Shown in pieces: positions 23,988 through 34,000 of a stretch of 64,000 nt of DNA (positions within the stretch are counted from its first letter, which is position 1; the number at the start of each line of letters is the position of its first letter). The notes beneath the pieces are model-generated. The model was not told the origin of the DNA. It was given only the letters and a program-made list of their open reading frames with translations, and made no database searches. The position numbers and the translations under genes are program-made. The stretch covers positions 1-64,000 of the forward strand of contig NZ_JABBXA010000004.1 of assembly GCF_014161445.1 (NCBI RefSeq), given 5' to 3'. This DNA comes from Microbispora sp. H13382 (GTDB lineage Bacteria > Actinomycetota > Actinomycetes > Streptosporangiales > Streptosporangiaceae).

Positions 23988-25352
23988 ATGACTTCGGTGA
24001 TGACCGCCCCGGCCGTCTTCAGCCAGCGATACCGGGCCCTGAGCGTCGGAATCGTGGCCCTGGTGATGCTCGTGGCGTTCGAGTATCTCGCGGTGGCCAC
24101 CGCGATGCCGCTGATCGGCCGCGAGCTGAACGGCTACCACCTGTACGGCCTCGCGTTCAGCGGCGGCATGGCCGCCACCGTGATCGCCACGGTGCTCGGC
24201 GGCCGCTGGGGCGACGCGCGGGGGCCGTTCCCCGCCCTGTGGACCGGGGTGGCGGGGTTCGTCGCCGGGCTGGCGGTCTCCGGGTTCGCGCCCGCCATGG
24301 AGGTCTTCCTCGTCGGCCGGTTCCTCCAGGGGCTCGGGGGCGGCCTGTTCAACGTGGCGCTGTACGTCCTCGTCGCCCAGGCGTATCCCTCCGCCATGCA
24401 CCCTCGGGTGTTCTCGGCGCTGGCGGCGGCCTGGGTGCTGCCGTCCGTGGTCGGCCCGGCGGTCACCGGGTTCGTGGCGGAGACCTGGAGCTGGCGCTGG
24501 ATCTTCCTGGGCGTCGCGGTGCTGTCGGTCCCCGCCGCGCTGATCATGTGGCGCGGCCTGCCCGCGGCGGGCGGGCAGCCGAGGGAGGCGATGGGCCGGG
24601 CCTTCCTGCCCCGCTTCGCCTGGGGCGTGTGCGCCGCGGTCGGCGCGGCCCTGCTGCAGTACGGCAGCGGCGCGGCCGGTGCGGGCGTCCCCCTGGTCGT
24701 GGCCGGGCTGGCGGTGCTCGCGCTGACGCTGCCGAGGCTGCTGCCCACGGGGACGCTGCGCGCCGCCCGGGGCCTGCCCACCGTGGTCGCGCTGCGCGGC
24801 CTGGCCGCCGGGTCGTTCTTCGCCGCCGAGGTGTTCGTGCCGCTGATGCTGGTGCAGGAGCGGGGGCTGAACGCGGCCGAGGCCGGTCTCGCGCTCACCG
24901 GCGGGGCCCTCGCCTGGTCCCTCGGGTCCTGGATCCAGGGCCGCAGGCCGCACGCGCGGGCGCTGACCATCCGTCTCGGCGCGATGCTGATCGCCGCCGG
25001 GATCTGCGTCACCGCGTCCGCCGTCATCCCCGCCGTGCCCGTCCCCGTCGTGTTCGCGGGCTGGGTGGTGGCCGGGCTGGGCATCGGCATGGTCTTCCCG
25101 ACGCTGTCGGTGCTGGTCCTGGAGCTGTCGGCGCCCGGGGAGGAGGGCCGCAACAGCGCGTCGCTGAGCGTCGGCGAGTCGGTCTTCTCGGTCGTCGCCG
25201 TCTCGCTGACCGGCGCGCTTCTCGCCGCGTACGGTGGCCTGCCGTGGGTCTACCTGACGTGCCTGAGCCTGCTCGTCGTCATGGCCGGCACGGCCGCACT
25301 GGCCGGCGGCCGTTTCGAGCACCGCCGCGAAGCGGGCACCATGGAGGTCTAG
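23988..25352 (+). CDS. MFS transporter
   Basis: A 454-residue major facilitator protein with about 12-14 membrane segments. Family landmarks are VAFEYLAVATAMPLIGREL in the first segment, the motif-A loop GGRWGDARGP between segments 2 and 3, and GRFLQGLGGGLFNVALYVL resembling motif C of drug/H+ antiporters. An efflux role is the usual function for such proteins, with substrate unknown. The start at ATG 23988 is preferred over ATG 23967 because a TAATGT box lies 7 nt before it; the upstream ATG would overlap the VWA stop. It therefore seems to be transcribed independently of the MoxR cluster. Confidence 0.9.
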   Translation: MTSVMTAPAVFSQRYRALSVGIVALVMLVAFEYLAVATAMPLIGRELNGYHLYGLAFSGGMAATVIATVLGGRWGDARGPFPALWTGVAGFVAGLAVSGFAPAMEVFLVGRFLQGLGGGLFNVALYVLVAQAYPSAMHPRVFSALAAAWVLPSVVGPAVTGFVAETWSWRWIFLGVAVLSVPAALIMWRGLPAAGGQPREAMGRAFLPRFAWGVCAAVGAALLQYGSGAAGAGVPLVVAGLAVLALTLPRLLPTGTLRAARGLPTVVALRGLAAGSFFAAEVFVPLMLVQERGLNAAEAGLALTGGALAWSLGSWIQGRRPHARALTIRLGAMLIAAGICVTASAVIPAVPVPVVFAGWVVAGLGIGMVFPTLSVLVLELSAPGEEGRNSASLSVGESVFSVVAVSLTGALLAAYGGLPWVYLTCLSLLVVMAGTAALAGGRFEHRREAGTMEV

Positions 25353-25433
25353 GGAATCCCGGAAATTCCGCCAGGCGCCGTGTCCGGCCCGGCCGCGGGC
25401 GGGGACCCCGGGGAAAGAATTAAGGGGATCCGA

Positions 25434-26429
25434 GTGCCGCGTGTCCGGGAGCTGGAGGTCTTCAGGATGACCCTGCCGTACGGCAGGCGTCCGGAGACCG
25501 TCCTGGTAAAGATCACGGACTACGGCGGCATGGTCGGCTGGGGCGAGGCCGTCGATCCCGGCGAGGCCGGCCCGCTGGAGCGGGCCCTGCCCGCGCTCGT
25601 GGGCCTCGACTGGGAGCACCCCTCGGAGCTGGGGGACAACCCCGGCGGCGCGGCCGGCGACATGGCCTGCTGGGACCTGTGGGGCCGCATGAACGGCGTC
25701 CCGCTCGCCCACGCACTCGGCGGCAGCCGTACCTCGCTGATCGCGACCGTCCGGCTGACGGCGGACCGCTCGCTGGAGAGCATGGTCGCCCGGGTGAACC
25801 GGCACGTGTGCGCCGGCTACGGGCACGTGACGCTGGACGTCCACCCCGGCTGGGACGTGGAGCCGCTGCGCGCCGTGCGCGCCGCCTACCCCGGCCTCGC
25901 CATCGCGGTGGACGGGCGTGGCGCCTACACCGAGATCGCCCAGCTGGAGGCGCTGGACGCCTACGGGGTGGTGGCGATCGAGCGCCCGTTCAAGGACCTG
26001 CTGACCAGCGCCGACCTGCAGGACAGGGTGTCGGCCGCGGTCGCGGTCGAGGTGAGTTCGGTGGCCGAGTTCGACGAGGCGGTGAGCGTCAGGGCGGGCC
26101 GGGCGCTGCTGCTGCGCCCCGCGAAGATCGGCTCGCTCGGCGCCGTACGGCGCGCGCACGACCGCGCGGTGGAGGCCGGGTGGGACATCGTCTGCGCGGG
26201 CGGCCTCGGCGCGGGACTCGCCCGGGCCGCGACGGTCGCCGTCGCCAGCCTGCCCGGCTGCTCCCTGCCCAGCGACGTGGCCGAGCCGCCGCGCAGCGCC
26301 CAGGTGGTGCTCCCGCCGGTCGGCGCCTCCGGCGGGGTCGTCGCCGTGCCGCTCACCCAGCCCGGTCTCGGGCACAACGTGGACGAGGATCGCGTACGCC
26401 GCATGGCCCGCGAGACCTTCCGCGTCTGA
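25434..26429 (+). CDS. Enolase-superfamily (MLE/OSBS-like) protein with catalytic lysines replaced
   Basis: A 331-residue member of the muconate-lactonising-enzyme subgroup, closest in layout to o-succinylbenzoate synthase/N-acylamino-acid racemase. Segments that align from memory are VTLDVHPGWDVEPLRAVRA (family xKLKIxPGWD), AIAVDGRGAYT (VDANxAYT), VVAIERPF (IEQPL) and LRPAKIGSLGA (IKPGRVGG). Both catalytic lysines are changed: KxK is TxD, and the second-half Lys is Arg. The metal ligand Asp of DES is Glu followed by Val. Chemistry of the normal type is therefore unlikely. GTG 25434 has AGGGG upstream. The gene follows the MFS transporter by 81 bases and ends 4 bases from the convergent LCP gene. 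Confidence 0.78.
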   Translation: MPRVRELEVFRMTLPYGRRPETVLVKITDYGGMVGWGEAVDPGEAGPLERALPALVGLDWEHPSELGDNPGGAAGDMACWDLWGRMNGVPLAHALGGSRTSLIATVRLTADRSLESMVARVNRHVCAGYGHVTLDVHPGWDVEPLRAVRAAYPGLAIAVDGRGAYTEIAQLEALDAYGVVAIERPFKDLLTSADLQDRVSAAVAVEVSSVAEFDEAVSVRAGRALLLRPAKIGSLGAVRRAHDRAVEAGWDIVCAGGLGAGLARAATVAVASLPGCSLPSDVAEPPRSAQVVLPPVGASGGVVAVPLTQPGLGHNVDEDRVRRMARETFRV

Positions 26430-26433
26430 CGGC

Positions 26434-27960
26434 TCAGCGGGCCGTCGCCGTGTGCGGCGTCCCGCAGCCGTCGTCGATCGAGCTCGGCGTCCCGGGCGTG
26501 GCGAGCACGAGCGTGGGAGAGGGCGACGGGGAGTGCCGGTGCCGGTGCCGGCGCGGAGCGGCGGCGGGCGAGGAGCCGGCCGACGCGGCGGACGGGCCGG
26601 CCTGGGGGTGGACCGAGGCGCGGATCGCCCTGGCCGTGAGCAGCCGGATCCGGTCCCAGTCGGGATAAGCGGTGCTGATCAGGGGCGGCACGAACTGCAG
26701 GCTGTTGATCGCGGCGTGCTTGACCTTCCACGCCAGCGGCACCAGGTGCTCCAGCATGGGCCGGGGCACGTCGGTGCGGATGAGCCCGCGCGTGGCCGCC
26801 GCGATCTCGGTGAACCTCGTCAGCACCGTGGCCGGGTCGGCCTGGGAGAGCAGGGCCCCGAGGACGCACCGCTGCCGGTGCATGCGGTCGAAGTCGTCGC
26901 TGCCGGTGCGGGAGCGGGCGTACCACAGCGCCTCGGTGCCGGTCAGCCGCCGGGTGCCCGCCCTGACGACGCCCTCGTCGTACAGGCCGTACACGATGTC
27001 GCGGTCCACCGCCACCACGAGCCCGCCGAGGGCGTCGATCATCTTCGCGAAGCCCCAGATGTTGACCAGCGCGTACCAGTCGATCCGCAGGCCCAGGATG
27101 TGACCGACCGTCTCCTTGAGTACCTCGGCGCCCATGTGCCGCCGCCCGCCGAACAGTTCGGGATGGTCGTCGGCGTACTGCCACACCGAGAACAGCAGGT
27201 CCTCGCGCCAGCCGGGGCGGGACTCGGGCAGCTGGAATCCGAAGGGGAACCGGGCCGCCATGGGGCTGCCGGGGGGGAAGCGGACGTGCTCCAGGTTGCG
27301 GGGCAGTCCGAGCAGCACCGTGTTGCCGGTCCGCACGTCCACGCTGGCGACGTTGATGCTGTCGGTGCGCATCCCGATCCGGTTGTCGCCCCAGTCGCCA
27401 CCCAGCAGGAGCACGTTGACCCGGTCGCGGCCCGCCCACGGGTCGTCCCGGCGTACGGCGCCGCCCACCTGGCCGGACCCGTCCGATGCGCTGAAGAGCG
27501 AGTCGAGGGTCTGCTCGGACACGCGGACGTACCGGGCGGCGACCGCGAACGGCACCGCGACGAGGACCGCGAGCACCCCCGCGACCAGGCCGGTGAGGAT
27601 CTGCCCGGAGCGGGGCAGCCGCCCGGGACGCAGGACGACGTACGAGCGGACGACCAGGCAGAACCAGGCGACGGCACAGGCCGCGAACACCAGGGAGATC
27701 TGGCTCAGCCAGCCCAGCGCGTGCCCGGCGAGGCCCGCGTCGGCGCCCGCGGCCACGCCCGCGACGCTGACGGCCACGGTCAGGTAGCCGCCGAGCAGGA
27801 GCAGTCCGGTGCGCCACCGGCCCGCCCGAAGGTGCGCCGCGCCGGGCAGCACCGCCGACAGCGCCACCCAGCCGATGAGCGCGGCGGCTCTTCGCGCCGG
27901 CCCGCTGCGACGCGTCGGCGGCGCGGCGCCCTTCCGGGGTGCCAGATCAGGGGTGACCAC
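26434..27960 (-). CDS. LCP (LytR-CpsA-Psr) family protein with N-terminal membrane segments
   Basis: A 508-residue envelope protein. LCP enzymes transfer undecaprenyl-linked glycopolymers onto peptidoglycan outside the membrane. Four to five hydrophobic segments occupy about residues 25-150, more than the single anchor of typical LCP proteins. The LCP domain follows with VNVLLLGGDWGDNRIGMRTDSINV, TVLLGLPRNLEHV and WYARSRTGSDDFDRMHRQR, which include the acidic and Arg residues that bind the pyrophosphate-lipid ligand. The C-terminus is a Pro/Ala/His-rich tail. The proposed start GTG 27960 has no clear ribosome-binding site. A 228-bp gap follows upstream with no visible gene. Together with the GT4 and dehydrogenase genes it hints at wall-glycopolymer metabolism. 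Confidence 0.9.
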   Translation of the reverse strand: MVTPDLAPRKGAAPPTRRSGPARRAAALIGWVALSAVLPGAAHLRAGRWRTGLLLLGGYLTVAVSVAGVAAGADAGLAGHALGWLSQISLVFAACAVAWFCLVVRSYVVLRPGRLPRSGQILTGLVAGVLAVLVAVPFAVAARYVRVSEQTLDSLFSASDGSGQVGGAVRRDDPWAGRDRVNVLLLGGDWGDNRIGMRTDSINVASVDVRTGNTVLLGLPRNLEHVRFPPGSPMAARFPFGFQLPESRPGWREDLLFSVWQYADDHPELFGGRRHMGAEVLKETVGHILGLRIDWYALVNIWGFAKMIDALGGLVVAVDRDIVYGLYDEGVVRAGTRRLTGTEALWYARSRTGSDDFDRMHRQRCVLGALLSQADPATVLTRFTEIAAATRGLIRTDVPRPMLEHLVPLAWKVKHAAINSLQFVPPLISTAYPDWDRIRLLTARAIRASVHPQAGPSAASAGSSPAAAPRRHRHRHSPSPSPTLVLATPGTPSSIDDGCGTPHTATAR

Positions 27961-28188
27961 GTGTTAATTGAAGCGACGCCGGCCGCGGAAAACCGGTGGC
28001 AGCCGCGAGCCGGGGAAGTTCGTACCCGGATTTGACCAGGGCTCGTCCCTATCGTGGGAACCGGCTCTCGATCCGCGGTCGAACGGCCGGTGGCGGGCCC
28101 CCGCGGCCGGCCGGATCCGGGTCGCGGGTCATGATGCGCCCGGAGAGAGGTTAAGGGCGTCGGGGACGGCCGCCCGAACCCGGACCGG

Positions 28189-29682
28189 CTACCAGGGAAA
28201 GGCGAACAGGCCGTAGTAGGCGGCGGTCAGCAGCAGCAGCGCGGTTCCGCCGAGCACGCCGGCGAGGACGCTCTTCTGCCAGGGCGTCGGCTCCCACCCG
28301 TCCCGCAGGCCGCCGATCACCGCCGCGAACACCGTGACCGTCTGCACGAGCATCACGATGGCGAGCAGGCGTACGACCAGCCACCCGGCCTGCACGGCGG
28401 GCCAGGCGCCGGCCTGGTTGACGGAGAACAGCACGATGAGCGTGATGAACGCCATGACGGCGGCCAGCTCGCCGAGCGCGGTCCAGGCCATCCGGCGCAG
28501 TCGCCGCCTGAGGGCGGGCCACAAGTGGACCCTGGCCTGCAGCCGCAGGTCGCGCCCGCGCAGCCGGACGACCATCTCGGTGACCGGCGCCGCGACGTAT
28601 CCGACCGCGGCCAGGCAGAGCGTGAGCCACAGGATGGTGCTGTCCCCCCACCACGGCGCGGCCGGCACGTCGCTCGCCTCGAAACGCTGCACCGGGGTCG
28701 CCCCCGCGATCGGCAGCGGGGACCTGGCCGTGCGCGGCAGGTCCTTGATCCAGTTCGCCAGCGTCGGCAGGTAGTACGCCGCGTACGGCCCGCCGCGGAT
28801 CCGCATGGCGTGGTCGGCCCCCGCGAGGAAGCGGATCGTGTAGTCGGTGTTGCCGCTCCGCGTCAGGGCGCCGGTGAGGGCCTCGGTGCTCTCCACGAAG
28901 GGAATGGACGGGTCGTCGGTGCCGTACAACGCGAGGACGGGCTGACCGATCCCGCGCAGGGCGGGCACCCCGTCGTAGCGCAGGAAGTCGAAGCCGACCC
29001 CGCCCATCGCCCGGGTGAGCAGGTCGCGCACGCCGGTCGGGGCGTGCAGGCGCAGCAGTTGCTCGTTCAGCGCCCAGGCGACCTGGCGCAGCGGCGAGAC
29101 GTTCGGCGAGGAGACCAGGACCGCGAAAGCGGCCTGCGGATCGCGGGCGGCGGCGATGGGGACGACCCAGCCCCCCTCGCTGACCCCCCACAGGCCGGCC
29201 CGCGCCGGGTCGACGTCCGGCCGCTCCCGCAGCACCCGCAGCATGCGCAGGGCGTCGTCGGCGAGCAGCCCGAAATCGCGGCTGCGGAAGGAGTAGCCCA
29301 CGGTCCGCTTGTCGTACGCCAGCGTCACGATGCCCGCCCGGGCCAGCCACTCGGCCTGCTGGGTGAACTCCCCGCCGTCACCCGATCCCGAGCCCTGCAC
29401 GAACACCATCGCCGGGTGGCGTCCAGGGGACAGGGGCGCCCTGATCGTCGCCTTCAGCGTCTCGTCCCTCGCCGGGACGAGGATCGTCTCGGTACGGAAC
29501 CTGTCGGTGCGGGCGACCGGGCGCACTTCGACGGTGGGCTGGGGAGGTATCTCGCTGAACCGGGGCGAAGCGGGCAGGGGTGGGGGGTCGAAGGCCGGCG
29601 GGGAGAGCAGGTGGCCGACGGAGGCGAGCACCACCATCAGCACACCGGCGATCACTCCGAGAGTGCCCCGGCCGACGTTCAT
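28189..29682 (-). CDS. Membrane-bound alpha/beta-hydrolase with C-terminal four-helix membrane domain
   Basis: A 497-residue protein with one N-terminal membrane anchor, an external alpha/beta-hydrolase domain of about 300 residues and four predicted membrane helices at the C-terminus. The hydrolase nucleophile elbow is GVSEGG. The Asp and His of the triad are plausibly in LYGTDDPSIPF and GADHAM. The oxyanion-hole region reads VFVQGSGSGDGGEF. This resembles the acyl-esterase/dienelactone-hydrolase-like family often found in actinomycete envelopes. Start ATG 29682 is chosen because GGGGGAG stands 7 bases before it; a further ATG at 29742 lacks such a site. The 228 bases between it and the LCP gene show no gene or clear hairpin. 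Substrate unknown. Confidence 0.83.
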   Translation of the reverse strand: MNVGRGTLGVIAGVLMVVLASVGHLLSPPAFDPPPLPASPRFSEIPPQPTVEVRPVARTDRFRTETILVPARDETLKATIRAPLSPGRHPAMVFVQGSGSGDGGEFTQQAEWLARAGIVTLAYDKRTVGYSFRSRDFGLLADDALRMLRVLRERPDVDPARAGLWGVSEGGWVVPIAAARDPQAAFAVLVSSPNVSPLRQVAWALNEQLLRLHAPTGVRDLLTRAMGGVGFDFLRYDGVPALRGIGQPVLALYGTDDPSIPFVESTEALTGALTRSGNTDYTIRFLAGADHAMRIRGGPYAAYYLPTLANWIKDLPRTARSPLPIAGATPVQRFEASDVPAAPWWGDSTILWLTLCLAAVGYVAAPVTEMVVRLRGRDLRLQARVHLWPALRRRLRRMAWTALGELAAVMAFITLIVLFSVNQAGAWPAVQAGWLVVRLLAIVMLVQTVTVFAAVIGGLRDGWEPTPWQKSVLAGVLGGTALLLLTAAYYGLFAFPW

Positions 29683-29809
29683 GAGGCCGCTCCCCCATGC
29701 GTGCGCGCGATACCGAATCCAGGCTAAGTCATTACTTCCCATTTACCACGCCCACCAGAGGGGTGGTTGGGGCCGCGTTTGTCGGCGGGACCTGTTAGCT
29801 TCCTGCGAC

Positions 29810-30910
29810 ATGCGTGTCCTGCACAGCTCCGACTGGCATCTGGGCCGGTCGTTCCACCGCGAGAGCCTGCTCGGCGCCCAGGCGGCGTTCGTCGACCACC
29901 TGGTCGAGACCGTGCGTGCCGAGCGCGTGGACGTCGTGGTGGTCTCCGGCGACGTCTATGACCGGGCCCTGCCGCCCGTCGACGCGGTCGCGCTGTGCAA
30001 CGAGGCGCTGGCCAGGCTCAAGACCCTCGGCGTGCACACCGTGCTGATCAGCGGCAACCACGACTCCGCCGTACGGCTGGGCTTCGGCGCCGACCTCATG
30101 GAGCGGGTGCATCTGCGCACCGACCCCGGCCGGGCCTGGGAGCCGGTCGTGATCGGCGACGTGGCGTTCTTCGGCATCCCCTATCTGGAGCCCGAGCTCG
30201 TCCGGGGGCCGTGGGAGCTGGCCGAGCGCAGCCACACCGCCGCGGTCTCGTACGCGATGGAGCGTGTCCGGGCGCACCCGGCGGCGCGCAAGGTGGTGCT
30301 CGCGCACGCCTTCGTGACCGGGGGAGAGGCGAGCGACAGCGAGCGGGACATCAGCGTCGGCGGAGTCTCCCACGTGCCGTTGAGCGCCTTCGCCGGGGTC
30401 GACTACGTGGCGCTCGGGCATCTGCACGGGCGCCAGGTGATGAGCGAGACCGTTCGCTACAGCGGATCGCCGATCGCCTATTCCTTCTCCGAGGCCGGCC
30501 ACACCAAGGGCTCCTGGCTGGTCGACCTCGCCACGGGCGGGACGGAGTTCGTCCCCGCCCCCGTGCCCCGGCCGGTGAGCACGGTGCGGGGCCGCATCGA
30601 GGACCTGCTGACCGACGGTCGCTACGACTGGTACGAGGATCACTGGCTGCAGGTGACGCTGACCGACCCGGTGCGGCCGCGCGAGGCGATGGAGCGCCTG
30701 CGCCGGCGCTTCCCGCACGCGCTGGCGCTCGCCTTCGAGCCGGACGGCGTGGCGCGGGGACCGGCGGCCAGGGCGAGGATCGCCGGCCGGCCCGAGATAG
30801 AGGTGGCGCTCGACTTCGTCCGCGAGGTCCGCGGCGAGCCCGCCGACGACGGCGAACGGCGCCTGCTGGAGGAGGCGGTCGAGGCGTGCCGCATCAAGGA
30901 GAGCGTATGA
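29810..30910 (+). CDS. sbcD: Exonuclease SbcCD subunit D (Mre11-like nuclease)
   Basis: A 366-residue calcineurin-like metallophosphoesterase, the nuclease subunit of SbcCD. With SbcC it cleaves hairpins and processes blocked DNA ends. The di-metal ligands appear in order: SSDWHLGRSF at the N-terminus, VVSGDVYDR, ISGNHDS, LAHAFV and the GHLHGRQ motif. The C-terminal capping domain follows. ATG 29810 is preceded by TAGCTT at 8 nt and no ribosome-binding site, so it may be leaderless. The TGA overlaps the ATG of a 56-codon ORF that in turn overlaps sbcC, so translation across the three is probably coupled. Confidence 0.95.
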   Translation: MRVLHSSDWHLGRSFHRESLLGAQAAFVDHLVETVRAERVDVVVVSGDVYDRALPPVDAVALCNEALARLKTLGVHTVLISGNHDSAVRLGFGADLMERVHLRTDPGRAWEPVVIGDVAFFGIPYLEPELVRGPWELAERSHTAAVSYAMERVRAHPAARKVVLAHAFVTGGEASDSERDISVGGVSHVPLSAFAGVDYVALGHLHGRQVMSETVRYSGSPIAYSFSEAGHTKGSWLVDLATGGTEFVPAPVPRPVSTVRGRIEDLLTDGRYDWYEDHWLQVTLTDPVRPREAMERLRRRFPHALALAFEPDGVARGPAARARIAGRPEIEVALDFVREVRGEPADDGERRLLEEAVEACRIKESV

Positions 30911-31077
30911 GCGAGCGAATCGGTGGGCACAGCGCGATCCGGCTGGGTCACCTGCGCGCCTCCGGCACGACGCGACCCCGAGCCGCCAGGCGAGAGGGTG
31001 GCATGAGGAGCCTGTCCATGCGGGTGGTGGTGCGGGGGCGCGGGCCCGGCCCGTGGACGAGTTTGGAGGTCCGGTGA
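30907..31077 (+). CDS. Small basic ORF coupled between sbcD and sbcC
   Basis: A 56-codon ORF that starts with an ATGA overlap on the sbcD stop and ends with a GTGA overlap on the sbcC start (31074-31077). The predicted product is Arg-rich (MSERIGGHSAIRLGHLRASG at the start, a TSLEVR end) and not recognisable. In most actinomycetes sbcD and sbcC are directly adjacent, so this looks like a short insertion that kept the coupling intact. It may simply keep ribosomes moving to sbcC. A GGAGGT close to the sbcC start (four bases away) would also allow independent initiation. Confidence 0.35.
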   Translation: MSERIGGHSAIRLGHLRASGTTRPRAARREGGMRSLSMRVVVRGRGPGPWTSLEVR

Positions 31078-34000
31078 GGCTGCATCGGCTGCGCCTGGTC
31101 GCGTTCGGGTCGTTCCCGGGGACGGAGGAGGTCGACTTCGACGCGCTCGGCGAGGCGGGCCTGTTCCTGATCCACGGGCCGACCGGCGCCGGGAAGACGA
31201 CCGTGCTCGACGCCGTCTGCTACGCCCTCTACGGCAGGGTGCCCGGCCAGCGGGAGAGCGCTCGGAGTCTGCGCTGCGACCACGCGCCGCCCGACCGGGG
31301 GCCGTCGGTGACGCTGGAGGTGACGATCCGGGGCAGGCGCCTGCGCATCACCCGTTCGCCCGCCTGGATGCGGCCGAAGCTGAGGGGCACGGGCCTGGTG
31401 GAGGAGAAGGCCAAGGCCTTGGTCGAGGAACTCGTCGACGGGCTGACCGGGCCCGGCGGGCAGTGGATCGCGCGCAGCACCCGCAGCGACGAGGCCGGCG
31501 ACTTCGTGAACACGCTGACCGGCATGACCATGGCCCAGTTCTGTCAGGTCGCGATGTTGCCGCAGGGCGAGTTCGCGAAGTTCCTGCGGGCCGGCGGCGA
31601 GGAGCGGCGGGAACTGCTCGAACGGCTCTTCTCCGTGCGGGTGTTCGGCGACGTGGAGCGGTGGCTCGCCGACCATCGGACGCGCACCTGGCGGGATGCC
31701 CAGGAACTGGGCCAGCGGGTCGAGTCGGTGCTCGACCGTATGCGCGGCGCGGCCGGAGACGACCTGCCGCTGCCCGAGGACGCCTCCGAGCCCGCCGCCT
31801 GGTCGCGGGAGGTGCTCGACCTCGCCCGCGGCGCGCTCGCCGGCGCGGTCGCGGCCGGCACGGCGAGCCAGGAGGCGCTGCTGTCCGCCCGCGCCCGCCT
31901 GGAGGAGGGCCGGGCCCTGGCCGACCGGCAGCGCAGGCACGCCGCCGCCCTGGCCCGGCGGCAGGAGCTCGACGCGGCGGCGGACGAGCGGTCGGACCTG
32001 GAGGCGATGCTCGACGAGGCCGCGCGGGCCGACCGGGTGGCGCCGCTGATCCGGCAGGCCGGCCAGCGGGCGGAGGCCGCGGCCAAGGCGCGGCGGCTGG
32101 CCGCCGACGCCACGCTCCGCGCGCTTCCCGGCCTCACGGCGTCGCGCTCCCTCGCGGGACCGCGCGTGGATCCGGGTGAGGAGCCGGGTGAGGGACCGGA
32201 CGGCGAGCGGCCGGATCCCGAGCGGCTGGCCGTGCTGGAGCGGGAACGGCGCGACGAGGTCGCCCGGGTGCGCCAGATCCTCCCGGAGGAGGAGCGCCTT
32301 CGGCAGGTTCGCCACGAGCGCGCGGACGCCGAACGCGGGCTCGCCGAGCTGGCCGAGGAGGAGACCGGGCTGACGCGGCGGCGGGCGGCTCTGCCGGCCG
32401 AGCGGCTCGACGTCGAGGAACGGCTCGCCCGGGCGCGTACGGGGGCGGCGAGCCTGCCGGGCCTCACGGCCGCCAGGGACGCCGCGCTGCGGGTGCGGGA
32501 GGTCACCGAGCAGGCCGATCTGCTGGACGCCGAACTGACGCGGCTCGCCGAGGAGGAGGCGCGGGCCGGGGCCGCGCAGGCGGAGTTGCCCGCGCTGCTG
32601 GTGGGCGCCGAGGAACGGCTCAGGGGTTTACGCGACATGGCCGCGCGCGTCCCCGCCCTGGAGGCGGCCGCCCACCTGGCGGAGGAGCGCCTGGCGGCCG
32701 CGCGGCTGCGTGACATGCTGACCGCCGAGCTGGAGGCGGCCGAGCACGACCGGCGCGCGGCCGTCGACCTGGCCCAGGAACGCAGGGACCGGCTCCAGGA
32801 GGTCCGCCAGGCCAGGATCGACGGCATGGCCGCCGAACTGGCGGCGGGGCTCGTCGCCGGGGAGCCCTGCGACGTCTGCGGCGCCACCGAACACCCCCGC
32901 CCCGCCGCGCCCGCGGCACGGGCCGCGACCGCGGACGACGAGCAGGCCGCGCAGGAGGCGTTCGAAGCCGCCCAGCGGGCTCGTGAGGAGGCGGAGGCGA
33001 GCGTCGCCGCGCTCTCGTCGCGGCTCGGCGACGCGGCGGCGCGCGCCGGGGACCTGTCTCAGGACGACGCGTCCGCCGCCCTCGCGGACGCCCGCGAGGA
33101 GCTGTCGCGGCTGCGCGCGGCGGAGACGGCGGTCGCGGCCGCCGAGGGGGAGGCCGGGCGGCTCGCGGCCGAGCTGGAGTCGGCGCGTGACCGGGCCGCG
33201 GAGCTGACCGGGCTGCTGACCGAGACCAGGACCAGGAGGGACGCCCTGCTCGCGGAGGGCGAGCGGCTCTCCGCCGGCCTGGAGGGCGACCTCGTGACGG
33301 CGGAGGCGGACCTGGCGCGCGCCCGGTCCCTCGCCGCGTCCGAGGAGGAGCTGGCCGCCCGCGCCACCCGGCTCGCGGCCGAGCTGGAGGAGCTGGGCAC
33401 GCGGGCCGCGCGCACCGGCGCGGCGATCGCGGAGGCGCGGGCGCACCGGGACAGGCTGGTGGCCGACGAGCACAGGCTGGCCGAGGTGATCGACGCCGCC
33501 CGCGGCGAGGACGCCTCGCTCGCCGCCCGCCTCGATCGGCTCGAGGAGGAGGCGGACCTGCTCAGGGAGGCCGCCGAGGCGGCGGTCGCGGCGGCCGCCG
33601 CCGACCGCGAGAGCCGGGCGGCGCTGACGGAGGCGGCCAGGGCCGCCGCCGAGCAGGGGTTCGCGAGCGTTGAGCACGCGGCCGCCGCCGTCCGCACGCC
33701 GGAGGACCGGGAGGCGATGTCCGAGCGGCTGGGTCACCTGGACGCCGAGCGCGCCACGGTCGAGGGGCTCCTCGCCGACCCCGAGCTGGTGGCTGCGGCG
33801 GCCCAGCCGGGCGCGGACCTGCCGGAGCTGGAGGCCGGCCACGAGCGGGCCGAGCGGGACCACGCCGCCCGCACCTCGGCGCGCGACCGGGCGCGGGGCA
33901 GGCTCGACCAGCTCACGGGGCTCGCCGGCGAACTGGACGCCGCGCTGCGCGCCTACCGGCCCGCCGAGGAGCGCCACCGCCTGGCGCGCCGGCTCGCCGA

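Noticed and set aside
23934..26375. 813-codon minus-strand frame over the MFS and enolase-like genes
   Set aside because: The opposite strand carries clear transporter helices and MLE-subgroup motifs. The antisense frame has no recognisable feature.
27961..28188. Possible small gene or riboswitch between the LCP and hydrolase genes
   Set aside because: I find no good frame with a ribosome-binding site and no convincing conserved RNA fold.
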